Shown: positions 12,011 through 22,929 of the stretch, one piece after another | Layout: every line of letters starts with the position of its first letter | Position numbering within the stretch: position 1 is the first letter of the stretch | Source: Rhodosporidiobolus odoratus | Lineage: Eukaryota > Basidiomycota > Microbotryomycetes > Sporidiobolales > Sporidiobolaceae | Direction: 5' to 3' | DNA: 64,000 nt | Assembly (NCBI GenBank): GCA_034387635.1 | Contig: JAOANU010000008.1 | Coordinates: forward strand, 682,001-746,000 | The notes under the pieces: model-generated | The model's input: the letters and a program-made list of their open reading frames with translations, nothing else | Databases searched by the model: none | What the model was told of the DNA's origin: nothing | Program-made: the position numbers and the translations under genes

Positions 12011-14149
12011 ATGGCTCTGCTCGGGTATGCGAGTACGGCAGCTACTGCAGCTACCGCAGCAGGCTCATACGCTTTCTCCGCAGGTGCGCTAACCCTTCCT
12101 CCCCTCTGATTATCGCTGGCTGAACTTGGCCTCGCTCCCGGCCTTTTATCGATGGTATCCTTGTCTTCGTTCTTCAGCAAGCTCATACGTCTTCAGGCCA
12201 GACGCATCAACCTCGCATACAGTGCCGCCAGCTCCGACCCTGAACGGGAGGACCACCGACGACTTTTCAACCGTTCCTCCTCCATCCCCTTCCTCAACTT
12301 CTTCAGCTTCGACCAACCCTAAACGCCTCTCCCTCCGCCGCGCCAACTCTTCCACCCCTAGAGTCCGTCTGCCCTCTTCAGCACAACGCCCTAGTCGACC
12401 TCCCTCTGAATCCCCTTCTCGATCCGCTTCTCTCGGCTCATCTCCTCCGCCTACAACACCCTCCGCCTCGTCTTCCACCTCGCCGCCTCTCGAGCCAGTC
12501 CGAGGAGAAGCAGAAGACCTGGTCGATAGGTTGAACCTGGAGGAGGATCTGTATTTGATTTTGGGAGTGGGAAAGAAGGCCAAGAGTGAGGAAATTAGGC
12601 GGGCGTTCTTGGCCAGGAGCAGGGTGATTCATCCTGAGTGCGTCCCTCCACTCCTCTTTCGTCTCGCAAGTCGCACGAGCCCGTGTGGCCTGCTGCCGAA
12701 CCAAGACCTGCGCGGGACTAACCTTCTTTGGCTCTTTGCTTCTCCATTCGCATTTTCGCGAGTGCAGCAAGCTGCCCCTCTATCCACCCTCGACGACCGC
12801 ATTCCAGCGTCTCTCGTACGCATACGAGACATTGTCCAAGCCGAGCTCGAGGAGGCTATATGATCTCGGTGGCGGTAGGGGGTACGATCCCGGTGCGATC
12901 TGCTTCTTATCTTCGTCGGGCGGCAAGAGAAACTGACATGAAGTCTGTTCTTGGTGATCAGGCTCGCCGAGCACAACTGGACCGCATGATCTGGGTGACG
13001 AGACTCTGAATGGGGTTCTGAGGAGCGTAATTAATGAGGTGAGTCCGGCGCAACGGCATCGTGTTGTTCCTTCGCACTCTTTTCCGACACTGGAGGCGCT
13101 AGGGTTCGCAAGATGCGGACGTCGTACGAACTCACTTTCGCTCCTACCTGCAGTTCTTGAACGGTGACTTTGAGATGATTCGGGTTTTTGTCAGTACGTC
13201 CTCTCTTTCTAGCCTTCGGGTTCCTCGGTCCGGTCATGCTGCTGGGCTGACTTTGACCATCGTTATAGCTGCCCTGAATGAAGGCAACCCAGGTCTCAAT
13301 CTAGGAGATGATGCGGTAGACAACCTGGAAGGGGCTTTCAAGCGAGTTCGGGAAGCTTTGCTTGGTTCGTAATTTTGCCCTACCCCCGGAAGCATCTGTA
13401 CTTTCTGCCGACGCTCTATACCTTCACAGCCGGCCAACGCTACCTCCGCCTGATCAGGTTCGAACTAATCCGACTGTACGAAATTCAACATTCCCTCCGC
13501 CCCCTCGCCTATTTTGACGTCTACGGTCGACTACGACTCACCCTTGCTCTGACTCGCGTGACACTCGAGATCCCAATGGTACTGGATCGGGCAATGAGGG
13601 ATGAGACGCCAGCTCCTGCGGTGGGGGGAGGGCCGTCGGTCAAGGTTGAGGTTGGGGTGAGAGAGCGGGCTGAAGAGGGTGAGGATGAGGGAGAGGGGGA
13701 CGGAGGAAAGGCGGGACAGCTGGAGAGGAGGGGTTTGTTGGGCATGAGAACGAGGGGCATGCTGGTCGTTACCTGTAAGATGCTCGAGAAGGCCGAGAGG
13801 TGGGCTGGGTCGTGAGATCTCTACTCTTGCTTCACCTCCTCCTGGTCTGTCCCACTTCGCTCCGCCTTCCTTCGGTCCTGCCCCACGCGTTTTTTTTCCT
13901 CTTGTCTTTTCCGCGGTTTTGCAGTACCCTACATCTGTCGTTGTGCTTTTCTTCCTGTATCTGGTTCCTTCCGTCGCTCCCTACAAGCGTTCACCCTGCA
14001 GCAAAAGTACTTTCGACTTGTTCTCCTCACGAGGATCTGAAGAGAGCGATGAGGGCGCAGGACCGGTCAACGGCAAGCTGACCTTCTCAAACCGGCCTGG
14101 TCAATCGCCACATGGCGCTTCTTTGCCAGCTGTGCACTCTGAGCTATAG
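12011..14149 (+). CDS. J-domain (DnaJ/Hsp40) protein
   Basis: Probable Hsp70 co-chaperone. The start is the ATG at 12011 (MALLGYASTAATAATAAG), with a first intron beginning GTGCGCTAAC. A Ser/Pro-rich linker leads to the J domain: EEDLYLILGVGKKAKSEEIR, then RSRVIHP. The catalytic HPD is completed across an intron, with CATCCTGA joined to CAAGCTG to give HPDKLPLYPP. The domain ends LSYAYETLSKPSSRRLYDLGG. A C-terminal half of about 250 residues (EFLNGDFEMIRVFV, NPGLNLGDDAVDNLEGAFK, RLIRFELIRLYEIQHSLRP) resembles the DnaJ-X type region of fungal class III J-proteins such as Caj1/Djp1. The last intron (GTGGGC donor) has two possible acceptors. The one used gives a C terminus ending AVHSEL; the other ends in a different frame. 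Substrate and location are unknown. Confidence 0.85.
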
Positions 14150-14237
14150 AGATCGCGTACAGTCTGACAGAAAGGAGAAAACGTGATACAGAGAGGCCCA
14201 ACAGCGACCACACAAGCACACTTCGACGTTCTCATAG

Positions 14238-15959
14238 TTACCTCCGGCACGTCCTTCGTTCACATGTGTCTGCGAGGCTCTGGAACGTACCGTGAGGCTG
14301 TCTGCCGCGTACTCTTACCGAGCGAGTGTGCGGGCTGTTTCCAGAGGTAGCAGAGAAGCGGAGGTCAGTACAGCCAAGAGGGGATATAAGCAATAAGCAT
14401 ACGCCACGATGGGGCACTCGGGCGGCCCGGCGAGCTTGGGTCGCTTGGCGGGCGGCCCGGAGAGCTTGAGTCGCTTGGCGGACAGGCTCCTGAGCGATCG
14501 TGCGATAGAGTGAACCGTTAGCATGGTCTGAGAAACCCCGAAAAAGGAAAGATAATCACCTCCAGCAGTCCGATGATATGCGTGTACGCCCTCATATAGT
14601 GTGCGGCCAACACATCCATGTCCACCTCCATATCATCAGGGTCCAGCATACCTTGAGCATCTAGTCGAGGTTGCGCCACATCCCACTTGGCTTGATTTAC
14701 GGCCGAAGCCTGAAGGAAAGACCCCGGTGCAACCATGCTCATGTACTTCCAGTGTTCTTGAGACAGGATCCCTCCTGTCTTACCCTCTGGCAACGTCTTG
14801 AAGAAGTGGGTGAGTCTGCCGGGCGCGAAGAGCCAGCGCTCTGGCGCGTACGGGTAAACTTCGCGCAGTTCGAGGTCGGCTGTCGCAAATGTGGCAAGGT
14901 AGAACATGGCGACGCGAGCCTCGGGGGTTCCCTTGACCGTCATCTCGAGCCAGTGATTGAAAGAGGTGTAGAGGATGATGGTTTGATCCAGGGCGAGAAT
15001 GAATGCCTCGCCAAAGGGCTTGACGAGCTCTTGCAGAGGGAACCGGATGGCTCGAAGATTGTTGACTCGTATGAGCTGCTGCGTCTCAGGGTCGGTGTAG
15101 GAGCTTCTATCTTCGATTGCGCGGCCGACGTGTTGAACCAAAATTGGTACCGTGCTGCGACGGTGACGGAGAGATGGTCAACACGAAGAGAGCACAGAGC
15201 AAGGGAGGGGAGTGTACGTGCTCGAACGCGCTAAAACTGCAAATGGAACCTGGAGTTCCATATGCTGGTATTTCCCAGAGATGGCTTTGTGCCGGAGCTG
15301 TTCTCGAATCCGGTTCTGGGCATATTGGAAAAGCCTGCCGTCGTGGTCAACCCCCTGTGTCGCATGTCTGCTGAGTTGACATATCTGCATCAAGACAGAG
15401 ACGTATTGTTAGCGAAGACCAGCGCGCAGGATTTCTGGGCAGGGGTCAAGACAAACTTGGTATTCGTTTGGTAGCAGGATTTCGTCGAGCGAGCCTTTGC
15501 TTTCTCCCGGCGCTGCGAACTTGGCTACATATGCAGCGATCGCTGCGCTGCCTACATACATTAGGGGTATCGAAATATCAGCAGATATGATCGCGGAAGA
15601 AAAGTAAAGAACGTACCGTTGAGGACAAATCCTTCGCCGTTTCCGGTGCGGAACTCGACATCGTGCTCGATGATTCCCCTGCGTCCTATTTCGGCCAGTA
15701 CAGCGGCGTTGACGAGCGACGCGGGAGTCGAAGTCTGCGGCGCTTCTTTGGCGGGATCGCCGACGAGCGTGAGTTTCGCCCACCCGAGTCTCATGTGTTT
15801 ACTCGCGATATGCGAGGCCATATTCACGCCGGAGGGGAGAAGTAGATATGCCCAGCAGGGTGAGCAGATGGAGGTGAAGAAGGCGAAGACGAACGGGCGC
15901 AAGTGGCTGAGAAAGTCAATGCCGAAAGGGCCTTGGAATTCCGCGGGCTGATGTTTCAT
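14238..15959 (-). CDS. Unrecognised protein, family copy 1
   Basis: I do not recognise a known domain. The start is the ATG at 15959 (MKHQPAEFQGPFGIDF). Exon 1 has hydrophobic PFVFAFFTSICSPCWAYLLL, possibly a membrane segment, and then ASLVNAAVLAEIGRRG. Later exons carry SAAIAAYVAKF, LDEILLPNEYQ (intron GTTTGT next), MELQVPFAVL, LDQTIILYTSFNHWLEM, RLTHFFKTLPEG, and the block HWKYMSMVAPGSF..AVNQAKWDVAQPRL. The exon ends at AYTHIIGLLE with donor GTGATT; a perfect GCTAAC branch and CTCAG acceptor lead to a basic last exon containing a 30-bp tandem repeat. Exon order and block order match copy 2 (26.2-27.8 kb) and decayed copy 3 (57.3-58.4 kb). If the last intron is not used, the protein would stop at 14518 instead. 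About 480 residues. Confidence 0.65.
14421..14480. repeat. Two 30-bp tandem repeat units
   Basis: Units 14421-14450 and 14451-14480 differ at only two positions. Each begins GGCGGCCCGG and ends TCGCTTGGCG. On the minus strand they fall in the last exon of family copy 1 and encode two RQATQA(L/R)RAA-like units. Confidence 0.9.
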
Positions 15960-16271
15960 CGCTGTCACCCCATGAGTCCCGACGCTCGTAGAAGCTGCTT
16001 CGGAGTTCTCCGTTGGCCCTCCGCTAGGAGTGTAAGCAGAACCCCACAGATGGAATCGGAAGGGGAAAATTCTGGGAGGCCCAGAGGAAGTGAAGTGGAG
16101 CTCCTAGCCAGGAAGTCGGGCGTTATTGACGTCTCAAGGCGACGTGCTCCTGCGCTGATCAAACGAAGGGGGAAAAGCCGCGAGCTCAAAGCAGCCTCTC
16201 AGGCGTCTTGAAAGGCAGGAGCGGGTGAAAGGAAAGACCGTTACACCTCATGCGTACCTTATTGCTCACCC
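15960..16271. other. Intergenic: copy 1 promoter / MRE11 3' side
   Basis: About 310 bp between the minus-strand copy 1 start and the minus-strand MRE11 stop. Nothing coding or structured was recognised. Confidence 0.5.
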
Positions 16272-19200
16272 TCACCTCTTTCTCTTCCTACTCGACGCCG
16301 CCTCCTCCGCGCTCGAGTCGTCCGACTCGGAGTCGGTCAGCGTGATCGTCTCCTGCGGTTTCTTCTTCGTGGTCGAAGCGGAACTGCGGGCCGGGGTTTT
16401 GCGGGTCGAGCTGGAAGAGGCGACGGTCTTCTTGACGGGAGCTCTTTTAGCGGGTCTGTGGGCAGAAAAGAATGAGATCACAAGCGAGAGACCGGAGGAG
16501 AGGAAAGAAGCACTCACACCTTCTTTTTCGGAGCTTCCTCCTCGCTTTCCTCCTCGTCGTCATCTGAGTTGTTGAACTGTACCAGCAGACGAGACAGAAC
16601 AGTGTCAGCTCGAAGTCCTATCGACTCGACGCAAGCGGAAGAAAAGAGCGCACGAGGTTTTTTCCTTTCCCCTTCGCGGGAGCTTTCTTCGCAATCGCCT
16701 TCTTGGGCGCAGCCTTCTTCTTCCCCTTCCCCACTGTTGAGCTCGCCATCGAAGCGTCCGAGTCTTCGTTCATGCTATCCGGCTCACAAGCATTGCCCTT
16801 GCCCTTTCCGACCGCCTTGCCCTTGGACTTAGTCTTTGAGCGAGGACCCGAGGAGAATTCGTCTTCGTCCTCTTCGGATTCGTCTTCTTCGTCGGCGGCG
16901 GCACGTCCCTTACCTTTGTTCTGCACAGAGAGATGGATCAGCCGAGTCAGCCTTTCGTGGCGGATCGACTTGGTTGACAGAGAAAAGGCGTACCTTTGCC
17001 CCATACTTCTCCTCAGCCCTCTTCTTCGCAGCAGCCATCTCCGCTTCGAGGTCATCATGCTCAGGACCGTCCTTACTCGGCTCGTAACCCTTCTTGATGA
17101 GTTCGTTTCGAGTGTCTTTGAGCAGCTTCTTGACCCAGCTGCGTGCGCAGGTTATAAGGTCAGCATGGCGCCAACAAGTGGACGGAAGAGTAGAAGCTGA
17201 ACGAAGGGTCCGGGAGCAGCAACGTACTTTCCGACCGCATCCTTGTCCCCCTTCCCCACAAACTCTTCAACCGCATTCTGGATCAAGCTTTCGCTCAGCA
17301 CGTTCAGGTTCTGCGCGTCGAGATAGTCATGCACGAGGCTGGAGACGGTGACCTTGGCGAGAGCGGCGGATTCTCCCGCATCTGCGTCGGCAAGAGCGTC
17401 GGCCAGGTCGGCCAGATCCGGCTCGTTGATGGAAACCTTCTGTTTGCCTAAGGGATGTCGAGGATGGAGAGCAGCGTAGGAGCATGACTTCATCAGTACC
17501 GACAGCATTGGTGAGATAGCACAAGGCGAAGGGACGCACGAGTCGCCGCTTTGCGGTGGAACTGAACCACATCCCTCGGGTTCGCCACGCGGTCGATGAA
17601 GTCCTGACCGAAACGCTGCGGGTTGCCAACCTCGAAGTGACCGTCGCCGTTCGGACCGTGAGAGTAGTCGACCTGCATGCCGTTATTAAGGCTGAGTAAG
17701 GGAGGAGCAGCAACATCGAGGGAAAAGTGCGCACCCTCAAGCGAATCAAAGGGAGCAACCTCTCATCCTCGTCTTTATCCGGGTTCAGGTCATCCCACTC
17801 CTTGTTTGCGCGATCGATGAGCTCGTTGACCTGGAACCATACGGTTTAGCCACCGCCGATGTTTACTTGGAAAAGCGGGTTGAAGGGAGGATCCCGGCGT
17901 ACCTTTGCCTTCAAATACTTGTTCACCGCCACTTTGGTGTTGAGCTTTTTCCTATCGTCGGTCTGCGCCTCGTGGTGATCCGACAGGGAAACCTCATCGA
18001 AGACGAAAGGGCGGACGGAGCGAAGGCGAATTGGCTCGAACTCGAATTCTTTGCCTTGAATGCGGAGGAGGCCGACGTGTCTGCGCGGTTGGTCGCGGGT
18101 AGAGCGGCCGCAGTCAGATGAGTGAAGTCGACGGTATCAAGCTCGGAGTGCAGAGCGCGAGGGATTTCACGTACTTGGGAATCGCTTCGCCCTTGGCCAG
18201 GCTTGTCGCAACTGAGCTTCCAGGCTGCGAGATGTAGTACGGCCTGCCGGTAACAGGCACAGGTCGGGCCTGGTCGACGCAGTCATGCTCGTGTCCCCAA
18301 ATGATGACGTTCGCTTCTTCGCCAAAGGCGGTCTCGGGGACAGAGTTGTTTGGGCCGTGAGGGACGCTGTGCGCGAGGTCAAGGTAAGTGCGCGACGCTA
18401 GATATGAGTGCCTCAGGGAAGATACAGCGAGGATTGAAGGGAAGAAAGCGAAACTCACCGATTCTGGTGAACGAGGATGATGTTGAACCAATCCTCCGGG
18501 TCCTCGGCCGGTCTGTAGAGGTTGATCCTCCTATTCGTAAGCTCAAATACGAATCTATCGTCCCTGATATTGCCCATTCCGTAGAGAGCGAGCTTGGTGT
18601 CGCCTTTCTGGAGGAGGACGGGTTTGACCTTCAGTCCATCTTCAAGGGCGGCGGCATCATCGGTAGCTTGCCCGGGCAGTTCCATGCGGCCGAAGTAGTT
18701 GATGACTCCGGAGGCGCTGAGTAGGTCGAGAGCACAAAGTGCGCCTTCCTGAGGGTCGTGATCAAGGGCCCAGAAAAACGATTGGACGGACGACGTAGGC
18801 AATGAGAGGCGAACAGAGGAGGGAGCAGTGAGTCAGAATACACGAGAGCGATCGGAGAGCGTGCGTATAGGCTTGAGCAGCAATGCATGGACATACCGCG
18901 CCAACCCCCTGAGGGTCGTCGTGATTGCCATGAATCGAGAAAACAGGCAGCGAGACATTGATGTTGTAGTCCTCGTAGTTCACGCCGGGCCATCTATATG
19001 TACACACGGCGAAGGGTCAGTCACCCGTAGATGAAGCTCATTATCAAGGCTGGCGGAGCCAGACCTACGTTGCGTCCCTTGCGATACCAACGCCAGCATC
19101 GCTTACTAGCTCGAGCGATACTGGCCGATCGCCGAGGCAGCGTTCTCGCAGTGCAGAGATTGTCTGATACAGTGCAGTGCGCGACGGCCGGTTCTCGTGG

Positions 19201-19698
19201 AAAAGATCGCCGGCGAGAAGAAGCATGTCAACCTGCGACAGACACGGCAAGGGTTTAGCAGGTTGTGAATGCGAGGAAGGGAGGGAATGGCTTACATCGT
19301 TGGCAACGGCCAGGTCCAGTATCTCACGGAAGGTATTGATGGAGTCTCTGCCTCGGACGGGATCTTTCTCGGCGTAGCCGATGTGGTTCTGGGCAGACCA
19401 AGAGAGCGAATCAGCCCATGCCGAGACTATGACGTTTCTCTAGCTCGCGCGAGAAGTGATAACTCACGTCTGTCGCCACCAGGACCTGGACGTAGCAGAT
19501 GCATTAGCGGCGAGCAACGAGGAAAAGAAAAAAAGGAGAGAGCGGTGCACCTTTATACACGAAGCCGGATCGGCTGGCTGACTGAGCTGAGGATGGGCAG
19601 GCCCCTGCTGAGGCCTGCGAGGAGGAGGCGTCGGCACCCCTGCTCAGTGGAACGGGAATAGGACAGGCAGAAGAGACGTACTCGGGAGAACTTGACAT
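16272..19698 (-). CDS. MRE11: MRE11 double-strand-break repair nuclease
   Basis: Manganese-dependent nuclease of the MRN complex (Mre11-Rad50-Nbs1), acting in the nucleus in break processing, telomere upkeep and meiosis. The phosphoesterase motifs are all visible in order: [55 protein letters not shown], and [10 protein letters not shown]. The capping domain follows ([17 protein letters not shown]). The C terminus is a long tail alternating acidic runs ([16 protein letters not shown]) with Lys/Gly-rich stretches ([33 protein letters not shown]). It ends with acidic [12 protein letters not shown] and KRKR just before the stop at 16272, probably a DNA-binding tail. The start at 19698 (MSSSPEY) is the first ATG upstream of the conserved core, though the first intron's donor has more than one option. 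Divergent from the AVT1-like gene. Confidence 0.95.
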
Positions 19699-20208
19699 CG
19701 CAGCGAACCTCGAAAACGCGTTCAAATCGGGGACGAGCCCCTGTGCGTAGTGATTGGAGTGCTCTGCAGAGATCTGCAGGTTCTTATGCGCTTGCGGCTG
19801 TACTTGACGATTTCCCCGCCTTGAGGAGGAGCGCGACGGGCGATGCGGTGATGCGGAGTGTCGAGACCTCTTCGCCGCGAGGGATAGTACCGTATATAGA
19901 TTGACCAGGTAGCCACACAAGAACCAGTGTCAAGACGACGGCTTCTATACCGAGAAGAGTGACGAGGCGAAATGCGAAATCAATGATGCGCATTTGGAAA
20001 ATCAAGAGCAGCACCAGCGTGCTCCTGAGGTCATTTAGGGCTGGTCTGTAACGTTTGGCTCGTTCCAAGCCCGCGTTGGCATTTTTTTCTAATTCTTATC
20101 GTCGCGTTCACGACGTCCATCTTGTGTCTCCCTCTCTCACCATCTCTCGATCAGCTACACACAGCCGCAGAGCTTGTGATTGAATTGCGGCATCTTCATT
20201 TCTCGGCC
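19699..20208. promoter_or_regulatory. Shared divergent promoter region, MRE11 / AVT1-like
   Basis: 510 bp separate the two divergent start codons, so both promoters must lie here. Upstream of the plus-strand gene is a CT-rich stretch (about 20120-20160), common before fungal start sites. No specific factor site can be named. Confidence 0.55.
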
Positions 20209-22833
20209 ATGCCACCCGCCCCTCGTCCCATCTCGTCTCGACGACCCGCCCAAGCTCCCATTTCTCGTCAAGAAGAAGCGATCCCATCGTCTCTCGATCT
20301 CCTTTTCTCCGTCTCTAGGTCTGCAGGCTTCTACGGCGAGAATCTCGCTTCCGTCCACGACCGACCCAGCTTTGTCGAGCGCTACAAAAGGCCCGAGCAT
20401 TACACCGGTGAAGGCGGAAGAACGACCGATGAGGAGAGTGCTCTGGTTACAGGCGACGGCGACACGACTCTGGCAGAAGGGGATACTACGACGGAGGCGG
20501 ACGAAGACGAGGAAAGGGAAGGAGGGTGGGGAGACGACGAGGATGGCGCCTTTCAACCTTGGCAGTTCGACTCGATGGGACGGCGAGGACGGCAGCATGA
20601 GCAGCTTCCGCCAAATGCCATTCGATCACCCCTACCAGGGCTTCCTGGTGCTCAGGGAGTGGCGGACGAGCGCACGCCTCTTCTCGCTGGCCCTTCATCC
20701 GGCACCCCTGCAAGAAGCGCTGTTTCCTCTGCAGTGCCTCCATCTGTCATTGAAGGTCACCTTACCGCGCGGCGACACTCGAACTTCAGCAAGGAAGTGT
20801 GGAAGCAAAAGATCGAGGAGCACAGAGGCGAGTCCAGTTGGGGTCAGACGCTCTTCAATACGTCCGTTTTTGCCCTTCTTTCTTCCCGCGCATCATCAGC
20901 CGTTTCCACCCGGAAACTCATTCAAACACTTACAGTATCAACGTCCTCATCGGCGTCGGACTCCTTGCGGACCCGCTAGCACTGGCCGACTCGGGTTGGC
21001 TCTTCGGAATGATGCTCCTCCTCTTCTGCTCCTTCGTAACTTATTGTGCGTCAACTCTTCCTCTTCGCCGTTCTCTTGCCTAAGTCATATGCCTCGTGTT
21101 CACTCGTGAGTTACTTTGGACGCTACCGCTACACCTCTTCAGACACCGCCATCCTGCTCGCACGCCTTATGGCCCTTCATCCCAGCTCGAAAACCTACGC
21201 GGACGTCCTCATCCGCGCCTACGGCCCCAATTTCCGCTCAGTCATCTACTTCCTCTTCGTCGTCGAGTTGAGCACCTTTTCGGTCGCGACGGTCGAGCTT
21301 TTCGCGGACAGCCTGGCAAGCTTGTATCCTACAGTCGGCGCTCTAGCATTCAAGGTCATTGCCTTCGCTGTGTGCGCTTTTCGCTTCGCTGAGAGTTTTC
21401 TCCTCAAACTGAGTTGACTGACCTGAATATGCCGACAGCCTGCTACCAACTACCTTTCTTCCCCTTCGCGTCCTCTCTCTCACTTCCCTTCTCGGCATAT
21501 TCTCCTCATTTATCTTGCTCGTGGTCCTTATTTCCGACGGTGCACTCAAGCCAGAAGCGCCCGGGAGCTTGCGAGAAGTCATGCCTACGTCACTCGCACC
21601 GCGATGGGAACGTTTCCCTCTGAGTTTCGGACTATTCATGAGCGGAGTAAGCATCACTTTCATACTCCGGGCTTCCGCATCCAACCTGGCTCTGAACATT
21701 GATCGTGCCCTGTGTGCAGTTTTCGGGCCACGCTGTCGTCCCGTCTCTCTACCGCGACATGAAGAGTGCGTGGCATTCTTCGGCCTCATCCGCTCTGCCG
21801 GTCTCCTATGCCTCGCATCGTTACTTGGACCTGTCCCGTGCTAACGCCCTAGGCACGTACAGATCCACGACACTTCCCTTCCATGGCCGCCGTGGCCTTC
21901 TCGGTGGCTTTTGTCGTGACCCTCATCTTCGGCTCGCTGGGCTATCTCATGTACGTCTCCTCCCCTCAGTACATCTCCTAAGTGCCCTACTCACGGCCTC
22001 GCTCCTTCGGCCTGAACTATGCTCAATTTTCTCAAACCCGTCTTGCCTTCTCTACTTCAACGCTGTGTACGCCTTGGCATCCTGCTCACTCCTACGCAAA
22101 CAGGTTCGGCAATGATGTCTCCGCCGAGATTACCCGCGACCTCGGCGCAATCCCTTCTTACCCTCAGTGGTTGACCAAGATCGCCATCTGGCTAGTAGCC
22201 ATCAACCCCCTCGGCAAGTACGCCATTGCCAACAAGCCCCTCGTGCAAACCTTCGAACACCTCATCGGCCTCCATGCGCCTCCTCCCCCGCCGGTCGCCG
22301 AGTCGGACGACGGACGACTCGATGAGGGTGCTGTCGCATCCTCAGTCGCAATTTCTTCTCTCTCCACCCATCGCCAGGCTCCTCCGACTCCCGCTCAGCT
22401 GGCAGAGACGGTACAACAAGCTCGACGCACTCGGATCATACGATACACGCTCCTCCGACCTGTCCTCACGCTTCTTTGCGTCGGGCTCGCTATCCTTATT
22501 CCTGAATTCGACCGCGTCCTGGCCTTCCTTGGCAGTGGTAGCGCTTTCGTTATTTGCGTCATCTTGCCGGTTGGGGCTTACCTGCTCAGCGCCAGTGAGG
22601 ACGCCGAGGAGACGATGAAGGGAGAGGCTGGGAGAAACGGTAACAACAACAAGGCGCGGAGGGTAAGGGATGCGGAGTTGGCGAGACGAGGAAGTGGCGA
22701 GGAGAAGCTCAGAGTGAGTCGGGCAGAGAGGGTGTTGCTTTGGACGTTGCTGGCGGTCAGCGTGGCGATGGCGGCGGTTGGGACCGTTTGGAGTTTCTTA
22801 CCGGTGAAGGAGGCGGGTCTTGTCGGAAAGTAG
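20209..22833 (+). CDS. AVT1-like vacuolar amino-acid transporter (AAAP family)
   Basis: Secondary transporter of the amino acid/auxin permease family, which in yeast Avt1 moves neutral amino acids into the vacuole. The start is the ATG at 20209 (MPPAPRPISSRRPAQAP). The first 210 or so residues are hydrophilic and acidic (EADEDEEREGGWGDDEDG), with a DERTPLLAGPS motif whose TPLL resembles a dileucine-type vacuolar sorting signal. Membrane segments follow: INVLIGVGLLADPLALADSG, LFGMMLLLFCSFVTY, the DTAILLARLMALHPSSKTYAD segment, VIYFLFVVELSTFSVATVEL, and further helices up to the last near 22735 (LLWTLLAVSVAMAAVGTVW). Several introns interrupt the gene. The cytosolic loop near 22260-22420 is Pro/Ser-rich. 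The member (Avt1 versus other Avt) is inferred from the long N terminus. Confidence 0.85.
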
Positions 22834-22921
22834 AGAGCTACGGGTGGATCTGACCGCGGGGTAGAGGGGGAGCTGTAACGTCACGTGACCGTGCGTACCA
22901 TCGACGATCATGGAGGTATCC

Positions 22922-22929
22922 TTAGCGAG
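22922..22929. repeat. Left target-site duplication of the hAT element
   Basis: TTAGCGAG immediately before the CAGTG terminus. It is identical to 25903-25910 on the other side, indicating transposition without later rearrangement. Confidence 0.93.
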
